From assembly GCA_963576735.1 (NCBI GenBank), contig OY755173.1, forward strand, positions 15,408,873-15,472,872: a stretch of DNA of 64,000 bases. Direction: 5' to 3'. Below, piece after piece: positions 10,579 to 22,500 of the stretch; position 1 is the first letter of the stretch, and each line of letters begins with the position of its first letter. Below the pieces are notes generated by a model that saw only the letters and a list, made by a program, of their open reading frames with translations, searched no databases and was not told the DNA's origin. A program made the translations under genes and the position numbers. This DNA is from Bedellia somnulentella (Eukaryota; Arthropoda; Insecta; Lepidoptera; Bedelliidae).

Positions 10579-13500
10579 GTAGATTTAAGTACTCTTGTAC
10601 ATAAGGAATCATCCGTAAATAGTCCCTAGCCCTAGTTTAGTTTAGTAGTCCCTCCATATAGTTATCGATTTCATTAGTGAAAACCATTCCTCTTAAATTG
10701 CGGAGTTCCATCAACAACCGTGATAGCCTAGTGGGTAGAACACTCGGTTAACGTGCAAACGACTAGTGTTCAAATCCTGGGTCGGGCCTACACCAATTTG
10801 TCTTTTCTAAAAGACATATGTGTGGTTAATTTATCATGGTTGTTAACGGTGAGGGAAACATCGTGAGGAAACCCACATGGCTGAGTTGTACTTGGTCATG
10901 TGACAGTGTATTCGTACAAAACGGCGATAGGCTTGCCCCCTATCACGTGAGTACACTGTCCATGCAAAACGTGGGTACTCTGAACACCAGGTGACAAAGT
11001 CACGTGATGTTCAGAAGTATTAGTACCTCTGCCAATCCCTTCGGGGATATTCGGCGTGAACGTTTATGCTTATGCTTATTATGCTTAGTCATAGATATGG
11101 GGTGCAGCGCCATTATGTCTTCAGACTAGTCACTAGACCTATGTCCAAAAGTGGATGTTATTGCCTAGATTGACTGACATAGATAATGTCGATTTCCATA
11201 TAAAATATCAGATAAAATAAAACATAAGAGGCATTTTATCCCGAGTCCATCGGTTCTTATTCCATCATATTCTCACGCAACTGAGTCAATAAATATGAGT
11301 CGAAGTCGAAGGTTCTGGAGTGGCGACCACGTACCAAACGACGCAGTGTGGGTAGGCCTCCCACAAGGTGGACCGACGACTTGGTCAAGTTCGTAGGAAA
11401 CCGATGGATGAGGGCAGTATAGGACCAGTAGGTGTGGAGACACTTGGGGGAGGCATATGTCCAGTAGAGGGCGTCTATTGGCTGATGATGATGATGAGTC
11501 AATAAGTCATCCATGAACAAATTAAACAGCCACGGACAAACTTGACCTCGGACACCCCTAGAGGTACCGAACCAGTCGTTGTTTTCCTTATTTACTCTTA
11601 CACATGCACTGAAATCCTCATAGATATGATACTATATGATACCAATACACGCAATTTATACTTTCAATTAGTTAAACAGTTGATAAGCATATAAAAAATG
11701 CACTTATTAAATTGCAAAATAATTATTTGTTATTTTGTTGTAGGTAAAGGTTTCTTTAAAACAATAAGTGGGCAATTGTATGAAGGAGATTGGTATTTAG
11801 GATATCGGTAGGTAAGATTAAATTATAGTATGTAATATTAAGTAATGAGGTTCTTCTGTGTGACTCTAAAATTATGTACTCTTACCAACCTTTCAATAAT
11901 ACCGTCATCATGGCTCGTGTTACGGTGGCGATGTTAAATAATATATATTTTTATCATAATGCCACCACGAAACAAAATGATATAAAATATGACTTTAAAC
12001 TGTGTTAAAGCCACTTGAATCCAAGTGCTTTAACGGGCTCAAAACATAAACAATCCAGAGTCGCGTCACTCACGTCAATCACTTGCACAGTAGAGACAAT
12101 TAACTGTCACTATTTTTACATAAAAAGGGAGGCTAACATACTGAAAACCCCTTATTCCATCTTCTTGCACAACTTGCACAACCTTTTCACAATTGAAGAA
12201 TCCCAAGAAGACACGGAGAAGACGCGAAGTCATTTAGACTGTTCAATTAAATACTAAGCTAATTGTAACAGTTTCACAATAAACAAGTCACAAAAAGAAG
12301 ATCCTATTATTTCTACAACATTTGGCGCCCGAACAGAAACTTCAGTCAGCCTACGCAGCAGAGGCACCACCACCAGCAGCACGAGAGAAAAGGAGGACTA
12401 CGCCACGCCACGCCAAGCCGCCGGTGAAGAAGCCAGGTCCAAGGGTTGGACACAGCAGCCATCCCACCTGCCAGCATCTTACCGAGGAGAGTGTCGTGAG
12501 CCAATCATTCCTTTCTTTTCCTCACCTTAAAACCCCTCACCACGGGCAAATTAGTCAAGATAATCAATAGATAATCAATTTACATCCATTAATATCTCAG
12601 CAATCCCTTTGTATTTTACATCAATCTTATCATAAATCTATTTAATTACCTAGAAAGCACATTACTTCCCATTTATTTCTTAAAAATTTTGAGGTTAGAA
12701 TAGATTCTCAACGGCATGGTCCACATGATGAAATTAAAGTTGAACTGATTGCACAAGGCAATCACCACTCAGCTATTTCTGAGCCACAGCCGCTGGTTTC
12801 TGTGATCCAGTGTATGACATAGGCCTCCCATGTGCTACAGAGTTAGCGCATAACATTTACAAGGATAATTGCAACTTAACCTTACAGCAATTCATCTAAC
12901 AGGCTCCAACGCCTCACCAAGTGGAATCAGCGCACTCTATTAAGGACATCCAGGTTATGTTTCATACCACATGTCAACTTAAATAGTTTCTTAATCATAT
13001 CAATATCAGAATTTCAGCCTTGTCTTGCATTAATTACTTAGTTTTCAATATTTTAACTTCACTTTGGCATTTTAGTGTTTTTGTAAAACTAGTGAGCAAC
13101 ATAACTAATTTTACAAAACCACATGCTCTTCACTTAGGTTAATCAACCATATATTTTCTACAGCCATCAAGTGCACATGTGAATCATTGACTCACTTTGC
13201 TTATATACATTCACTCAATTAAGTAAAGGCAGCAGTTAAGGTACTCATACCTCACATGTGCCGGCAACTCTAGCAGCATATCAATCAACTCTTCACTTAA
13301 TTCAATCAATTTCAATATACAAACTTAATATTGGTTAGTTTCATGCCAGTTTCCGCTCTACCAAATGATTCAGGGATATATACTTACTACTGTTTCAAAC
13401 AATTTCAGTGAACGTGAACTTCACCGAGGAACGCAGGCCTGCATCATTCAGCTGCTGCCTGTTGTCTCCAGCGGCGTCACCTTCACAAGGAGCGTAAACC

Positions 13501-16500
13501 GGTTTACAATTTACTTTAATTTTACATTCTTGCCACACCCTTTACTATAACAATTAACTCCAGAAATTTATCTATATACAGAACCTTTCACTTAACTAGT
13601 TACTTATTAATTATTAATTTCCTTTTCAATATGACTGACAGTGAATTATCAGTAAAAACAAACACTGCTCATGCCAGTCGAAGCTCAAGCCCTGCCAAAA
13701 TGGCAAGCGATGAATATACTGTGCTTAAGTATAAACGCAGTTCCATCAAAGGGCAAATAACCCACTTTAAAAAATATTTATTAAATTTATTAGAGTATTG
13801 TGAATCCCATCCATTGACATCAAGGGATGAACAAATGTTATCATTAAAGCTAGATAAGTTTTTGGAGTTAAACTCTCAATTTGAACACCTGCAATCACAA
13901 ATGGAAGCTCTTAATTTTAGTAACTTAGATTATGAATTAGATGAAAGAGAACTCATATCAAATGAATTCTGTTCTTGTATTGTGAAGGCTCGAAATCTGC
14001 TCGGTGTCAACAAACCTGCAGACCAATTCCAAGATGCCACTGAAGGGTCAAAGGCCTCCCATCCATGCCACTGTAATGGTCAAGGCACAATGGGGTTTAG
14101 GCTACCTGAAATCACTATACCTAAGTTTGATGGTTCATACTTCAAATGGCTTGAATTCAGAGATACATTTGAATCATTAATTCACAATAATAATCACATT
14201 AAACCTATTCATAAATTTCATTACCTCTGCTCATACCTACAAGGTGAAGCAGCCAGGGTTATAGCAAATCTTGAGGTATCTGATTTCAATTATGTAGAAG
14301 CATGGAATATATTACGTGAAAGGTATAACAATACTAAACAATTAGTTAATAATCACCTTAGTGCACTTTTTAATCTCAAGGTTATGCAGAGTGAATCAGA
14401 CAAGTCTCTTAGGTTTTTAAGTGATCACATCACCAAGAATGTTAGGGCTTTACAGACTTTAGGTCAACCAGTTCAACACTGGGATTCTATTTTAATTTAT
14501 TTAGCTTCCTCAAAGTTTGATCAAAATACCAATATCAAATGGGAAGAATACAAAGGCAATCTTCATTCAGAGTTGCCAACCTTTAATGACTTAAAAGAAT
14601 TTTTAAAGATAAGAGCTGACATTTTAGAGACATTACCTCAAAGTAAGGTAAGGGCTAACACATCACAGGGTTCAAACAACAGTCATAATAATAATAATAG
14701 TCATGATTTAAAACACTATCATAGTAACAATCATATTAAACAAACAATAAATCCACCTCAAGCATTTATTGTTTCAACTTCAGGTAATGTAAGCGGTGAG
14801 GCTAGCAATCCTCAATTGCCCTCACGTTTACCCAATGCCCCCCTAGCATTAACAGTTACAACCAATACTAATTTCAAGTGCCCCCTTTGCAAGGGTAAAC
14901 ATTTACTGTTCCGATGCTTACGTTTCAGAAAGCTCACATTGGCTGACAGACGGAGTAGGGTCACTGGGCTTAAGGTTTGCACAAATTGCCTTCGGTCTGA
15001 CCATATGGTTGCCAAGTGTCCCTATGGAGACTGTCGTAAGTGTGGTGGACGCCATCACACTCTGCTACACAGCTCTCCCCTTCTTCAAAATGATGTTGCT
15101 CCATCATCACATCCTGTCACTTCAATGCCTCAGTCGCTTTCTCTCAGTCCTCCAGTTTCCCCTTCAGGGATCATTCGCTCCACCGCCATGATTGACATCA
15201 TCAATCCCCAAAATGGTAAGGTGGAGACAGTCAGATGCTTGCTAGATAGCGGCTCTGACTACTCTTTTCTTTCCGCTGACTTAAGGAATCGCCTTAAGTT
15301 AGCTTCCACACCCTCAATACACAACAGTGTTGCAGGCGTTGGGAACACCTTTCTTAACCTGAGACCACATCAGTGCTCAGCGTTAATTCGTGCCCGCACT
15401 GGCACATACTCACATCTTCACACCTTTTTGGTGTTGCCTTCCATAGCAAAAAGGCATTCTAATGAAGCCATTGATGTTTCAAATATCACTCTTCCCTCAG
15501 CTATCACATTAGCTGATCCTCAATTCAATCAACCACTAAAGGTTGACATTATGATTGGAGGCGATCTATTCTGGGATCTACTTGGCTCCGAAAGGCTCAC
15601 CTTAGGTCCAGGCCTACCCATGCTGCATAATTCACAGCTAGGCTGGATTATAGCTGGCAAGATTTCCCATTCATTACCACAAAATTCACAAACTTGTAAT
15701 TTTGTTAGTAGCAGTTCTTTTACCAAGTTAACTAGAACTCATAGACTAAAAACTAGACGTTTCTGTCCTCTCAGCCCACTCAAGGCAGCAGATTACCGTC
15801 TTGGTGATACTTACACCTTACCAAAACCAATTGGTTATTAATAACCTAAGTTGAATGAATTCATACACAACAAACATTCAACAATTGTTTATGGTTTACT
15901 TTTAATTTACATTTATATACATTTTACTTTATACAATACTTATACACTTTACATCATCCTACACATGGATCAATCATTATTTGCTATTTTATTATGTCTT
16001 TCCTTCTAGATACAGTAAACAGCTGACTACCTAAAGGTCATTGACATCGAGGTAGTTGACCTTACAAGTTCATCGACTTTGAACTTTAGCATATATATAT
16101 TACTAGCAGCCCGTCCCGGCTTCGCTCGGGCATAAATTATCAATAACATTTTGTTTTTTATTTTATTACATGTATTATTATTTCAATATATTTTTTTAAG
16201 TTTTAAGCTATGTTATATTTTTTTGCTGTGTAGTGTCAGCTTAGAATAGCACTACCCCATTTCTTCCGGTGGGTGTACGTAAGAGGCGACTAACGGTTTT
16301 GGGGCTTTTGAGGGATTTTTGGGCGATGCGGTTGGAGACCCATCACCAACAACCTTTATTTCACCATCTTTTCCCCACACAACTTCCAAAAGTGGCTGAG
16401 GAATTTCTGATTCCTTAGCTCTGGCTACCCCTTCTAGGGATTTATAGCCGTGAGTATATGTATGTATGTATGTTATATTTTTTTTTGTATTTATATTTAG

Positions 16501-19500
16501 ATATATTTTTTTATTTTTCATAATGAGTAATTACATAGAATAGCACTACCCCGTTTCTACCGATGGGTGTACGTAAGAGGCGACTAACGGTATTGGGGCT
16601 TTTAAGGGATTTTTGGGCGATGCGGCTGGAGACCCATCACCAACAACCTTTACTTTACCATCCTTTCCCCACTCAATTTTCCAAATGTGGCTGAGGAATT
16701 TCTAATTCCTTAGCTCTGGCTACCCCTTCTAGGGATTTATAGCCGTGAGTATATGTATGTATGAGTAATTATATCAAAAGCCATTCAATTTATAGAGTTA
16801 GAGCTTCCCTGTAAACAATATTTGACGTTGTTGTATTTTGGGGCAGCAAAATAAATTGATGTTCAGGAGCTCCCACCCGCGACAGGCCAACGTACAGTTG
16901 ACCGTGAGTAAAACAATTCTTTCGCAGGTCAATCCCTACTAATTTGAAGGTTTGGCCTTGGGACTTATTAATTGCTAAAGCAAAAGATGTTTTAACCGGA
17001 AATTAACATAACATAACATAAACGTTCACGCCGAATATCCCCGAAGGGGTTGGCAGAGGTACTAATACTTCTGAACATCATGTGACTTTGTCACCTGGTG
17101 TTCAGAGTACCCACGTTTTGCATGGACAGTGTACTCACGTGATAGGGGGCAGGCCTATCGCCGTTTTGTACGAATACACTGTCACATGACTAAGTACAAC
17201 TCAGTCATGTGGGTTTCCTCACGATGTTTTCCCTCACCGTTAGCAACCATGATAAATTAACCACACATATGACTTTAGAAAAGACAAATTGGTGTAGGCC
17301 CGTCCCAGGATTGGAACTCACGCCCTTCCGTTTTCGGGCGGGTGTTCTACCCACTGGACTATCATGTCGCTTTAACCGGAAATTGTAGCCGTTTAAATGG
17401 AATTGGCAGATCAGTTGGGATCATCGGTATCCTCGGTATATGAGCTAATTGACCGGCTGCTGGGCCAGTGATAATAGTCGCTACAATTAAATTTTGCTTC
17501 AACTCTTTGATAAGCAGCCTCCCGTACCCCTTCGTGACGCCTGCAACAACTTACTATGCATAGCTGATCGAGCGGAGTTTTATCTATTTTTTTAATTCGA
17601 GGTAACTCTCGAATGGAATGTTCGAATCGAATAATTCAAAAAGTAATATAAGGGTATTGAAGTAGTCTGAAATAATATATACGTTTTTTTATAAGGATTA
17701 GATAGGTACAAATAAAGAGCCTTTTCTAAAGCAGGATTTTAATTTAATTTTTAAATAATTTTATATAATGACGCTTGTTATGAGATAACTATAATAGTTA
17801 GAGACATGCTGTCGGGGCATTTTTTTTTAGATAATGATGTGTTCTATAAAATTGTAGTACATAATTTTATTCTATTGTCAATAGTTTTCGCAGCGCACGC
17901 GATGTAAGGATTTTTTTTGGTATTTCTTTAACACCTTGGGTTACAATTTTGAAGTTTACGTAAGGATCCCTAATTTTTTTGAAAATAAAATATAGCTTAT
18001 GTCACTCGGGAATAGTGTAGCATCAAAACAGTGAAAGAATTTTTCAAATCCGTCCAGTAGTTTTGGAGCCTATTCAATTCAAACAAACAAACAAAAAATC
18101 AAACCTTTCCTCTTTATAATATTAGTATAGATTATTTTTTGGATTCATTTATCAGATGTATTTGAATCAGTGCGATGATCAATCACCATGATTATCATCA
18201 TCATCAACGGTGGTCATCATCATAATTTCTTTAGGCTTTATTTTCGCCAGGGGAAAACCCACGGAAATATTTTGTGACAATGAGCGAAATTTCGTTGCCG
18301 CAGCTAAGGAAATAAATTCATTTTTTAACGACAATAAAGACTCATTTGTGCAGTTTGCTAATGTTCAAAATATTAACTTTAAATTTTGCCCGGTTTACGC
18401 CCCTAATTTCAACGGAAGCGCGGAAGCTGGCATTAAGCTTGCTAAGTTTCACATTAAACGCATCATGGGTAACACCCACCTCACATTCGAGGAATTATCT
18501 TCTCTTTTTGCCCAGGTTGAGGCTATCCTCAACAGTAGACCCATCGCTCCCCTTTCCTCCTCCCCAAATGATTTGGCAGTTCTCACACCGGGACACTTTC
18601 TCCTCGGCAGGTCACTCACGGCTCTTCCATCACCGGATCTGGCGGACTTACCGACGAAGAGATTGGATCGCTTTCAACTGTTGGAGCAGCTACGGCAAAC
18701 ATTTTGGAGGAGATGGCACAGGGAATATTTATCAGAGCTACAACAGCGAACTCAATGGCGAGTAAGATGTAGAGACTTGCGCATGGGTGATCTTGTCCTA
18801 ATAAGCGAAGATAACTCTCCACCTCTGTTATGGCGAAGAGGGCGAGTCACTAAACTATATCCAGGAGCAGATGGTGTCCCGAGAGTGGCCGATATCAAGA
18901 CCATGCAATCGACAGTAAGGCGAGCCATAAATCGCTTGTGCCTACTTGTAGAAGAAGATTGAAGACTCGTCTTCAATGGCCCCCCAGTATGTTAAAGCCA
19001 CTTGAATCCAAGTGCTTTAACGGGCTCAAAACATAAACAATCCAGAGTCGCGTCACTCACGTAAATCACTTGCACAGTAGAGACAATTAACTGTCACTAT
19101 TTTTACATAAAAAGGGAGGCTAACATACTGAAAACCCCTTATTCCATCTTCTTGCACAACTTGCACAACCTTTTCACAATTGAAGAATCCCAAGAAGACA
19201 CGGAGAAGACGCGAAGTCATTTAGACTGTTCAATTAAATACTAAGCTAATTGTAACAGTTTCACAATAAACAAGTCACAAAAAGAAGATCCTATTATTTC
19301 TACAAACTGTAACAGCTATTCATACTAATTTAATGTTTTTTGACATGAATTCCTCATGTGGGGATTATTACTCATAAATAAAAGATGTTATTAAAGGAAA
19401 GAAAAATTTCGACACTGGCGGGGTTCGAACCCGCGACCTTCGGGTATACGCCCCCGTCGCTCTGCCAACTGAGCTACAGTGTCAGTTGTTATTAAAATTT

Positions 19501-22500
19501 TTCTTTCCTTTAATAACATCTTTTATTTATGAGCTATTCATACTATTACAGTGTGAGTGTGCACCGTAAATAGCGCAAAGAAGCCCATAAAATAAAATAT
19601 ATAAATGATGTCTATTCAAACAAATTTTATACGTGCTAGCTAACCACACTTAAGTGTAATGCCTGATATATGCGAAAAGTCTGTCACATAACAGTTTAGT
19701 CATGTGGGTTTTGCACGATTTTCCCTCACCATTAACAACGCCGATAAATTAACCGCTTAGAAATGAAAACATATCTTCTGAATTTATTCAATGGTTACAG
19801 CTAGCCACCAATATTGATATAGCAAATAAAACCATTATCGTATTAAATTAAACGCACTGATTAGACAAAGTACAGAAGACTCGATTCAGGTTATGAGATC
19901 ATGCCTCCTGCGGCTGACGCCGAAAATTTTACTGTAATAAATACATACATACATACATATACTCACGCCGTTAATTCCCATTGGGGTAGGCATAGACTAT
20001 CGATCGCCACTTCGTACGATCCTGGCAAACCTCTCTTGCTTCGTCTACATCCATCAATCTCTTCATACATGCTCTTTTATTCTTCATACTTCGGACGCCT
20101 TCCTTTTTGAGCACACTTTCAATTTGGTCCAAGTGTGTCTTTCGTGGCCGTCCTCTACTAACATTACCTTCCACATTAGCTCTATAGATACCTTTTACCA
20201 ATTTCCTATCATCCATCCTCTCGATGTGCCCAAACCATCTCAACATTCCTTTTTCTATCTTACTGACAATATCATCTTTTACACGACACCTTTCACGAAT
20301 CACATCGTTCCTCACACGATCACATAACCTAACATTACAAACTTTTCTGAGGGACCTCATTTCTACTGCATTCACTCTGCTTTCATGCTTCTTCTGCCAC
20401 ACCCAATATTCACTGTAATAAATGAATTAATAAATATACAGATAAAGCCCACAGCTCAAATTAGCTCCAAAATACTCGTGTATTTTGTGTGCTTTTGTTA
20501 TAAAATTTATCGTGGAGTTAATGACGCATACCACAAGTAATTTAATACGAATAATTATTGTTCACATCGCAATTTTCTCTCAGGTGCATATCAAATTACA
20601 TACATACATATACTCACGGCTATAATTCCCTAGAAGGGGTAGCCAGAGCCAAGGAATTATAAATTCCTCAGCCACTTTTGGAAGTTGAGTAGGGAAAAGG
20701 CGGTAAATTAAAAAGTTTTTGGTGATGGGTCTCCAACCGCATCGCCCAAAAATCCAATAAAAAGCCCCAATACCCTTACTACATTACTGTATGGCTATAC
20801 TTTTAACTTACTTTTGATACGAAGGTTAGTAAAATTTTAATGGCATTATAGGTTTTTATAAATTATAATAAAAAAATACCATTATTAAAGAATTTTATTT
20901 GTACCGACCCTTAGTTTTCTATAGGTGTGTCCTACGCATTCTCCTATTTAAGACCAAGTAAATGAACCTACTTTTCTAGACACGGATTTGGCACGCTCAG
21001 TCGTAAATTATCAAATGGCTTATACAATCTGGAGTACCGAGGAGAGTGGGTTCGAGGGAAGCCGGAAGGGATCGGCTGGCGGTACTACGATGATGGTAAT
21101 GTGTACTTTGGATACTGGAAGAAGGGATACCGACATGGATATGGCAAGATGTGGTACTATGACGGCACCTTTTATGTTGGCTATTGGAGTATGAACTACA
21201 AACAGGGTCTTGGCATGTTTGTGCAGAGTTAGTATTCATTAAAAGTGAATATTATAAGGAATAAGTTTGTATTTTAGTATTGGGTAAACTTTGCATCAAC
21301 GGAATGAATTTAATTATGATCTATTTTGTACGTATTCTTTTTAGTAAAACTGATTTTTTTATTATGTAATTATGGGGTGAATTGGTCAGTCACTTTTGAT
21401 GTTATTTAAATAAAATATCTAAGTATATGCATAACAAAGCTTATTTGGAATCATATTTATTTTACGCACTTAACTGACGAAGAAAGCTTATTGATAATGA
21501 ACATTCTGGATAGCGAGCTTACTCTCGAAAACAGGAGATGGAAGGTATTATTATATTAGACCATTCGCCATGCTTTTTTATGTACTAATGTTCTTCATAA
21601 GGCATTCAAATACTTATTTTTTCATTTTCCCATACAATGTACTCTCTGCAATTGTAATCATTAGTAATTGTTTAATTCTGCTGTAGAAAACGGTAATCGG
21701 TATGAAGGAAACTGGAAAGAAGATAAAAAGGACGGTCTGGGCAGGTTCTACCATCTGCACACTGGGCAACTGCAGGAGGGATGCTGGGTCCGCGATTTTT
21801 GTGTCAAATCCAAGATGTCCGACATTATTATTCGTCAGTTCTGCGAGTTGCCGACGCCATATTCTATACCACCGGTAAGCAATCACTATTATGTTATCAT
21901 TAACTCTGTAGTCGGGTTCCCGGGACAGATACGAACAAATTCAATTTGCGTGATTATATTTCTCATGTTTATGGAGACATTGCATGCCGTGATTCACACC
22001 AGCTGCCGAAAATACAGACGATTTCGTGCTTATATGAAACATTTGGCCAGTGGTCGTGCCTGGCATCTGACAATATAGTACTCGGTAACGGCTGTCAAGC
22101 CACTTTAGGCCAGCATGGTTTATAATGGATTGATATCCGCTGCTAGACATAGGTGCCAAGGACATCAAAAATTAACACTCTTGTAATATCTTCTGCTGTT
22201 GACTGGTGTTTTGGACTTCCGCACTAATGGTTCTTCCGATACATGGATACTGATATAAATATATCACAGAATACAAGTTCCATGTTCAGTATTACATAAT
22301 CAACTAAAACCCAAACATTCAAGCTGTATATACCCGAAGGGTTTGGCAGAGGTACTACTACTTCCGAACATCACATGACAATTTCACCTTGATTAACACC
22401 CGCAGTACCCACGTTTTGCATGGACAATGTACGATATACGTGATAGGGGGCAGGCTTATCGCCGTTTGGTACGAATATACATACACATATACTCACGGCT

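Larger units (their letters stand above)
16103..18131 (-). mobile_element. Helitron, both ends present
   Basis: On the minus strand the 5' end reads TCTATACTAATATTATAAAG (18131 inward) and the 3' end has a GC-rich hairpin (CCCGAGCGAAGCCGGG) about 10 bases before CTAG at 16106-16103. It sits between A and T, the classical Helitron target. These are diagnostic of rolling-circle transposons. Inside are only the C-terminal part of the helicase (16790-17550) and three secondary insertions. There is no Rep domain, so it is non-autonomous. Confidence 0.88.
12003..19304 (+). mobile_element. Composite BEL/Pao LTR retrotransposon, RT-deleted, with a nested Helitron
   Basis: Bounded by 315 bp LTRs (12003-12317 and 18990-19304) and a 5 bp target duplication AACTG (11998-12002 and 19305-19309). 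Contents in order: primer site, about 1.3 kb leader, intact gag-protease frame, AT-rich spacer, complete Helitron on the opposite strand (16103-18131), integrase C-terminal part. Reverse transcriptase, RNase H and the N-terminal integrase are absent, so it cannot mobilise alone. The LTRs differ at one position (C versus A in ACGTCAATCAC / ACGTAAATCAC), indicating a recent insertion. Confidence 0.92.

Noticed and set aside
18616..18976. Minus-strand open frames across the integrase region
   Set aside because: Antisense shadows of the BEL integrase frame, which has clear motifs on +.
19971..20402. Host gene encoding a 143-residue protein
   Set aside because: The translation is the C-terminal block of RTE-like LINEs and ends at the typical LINE tail.
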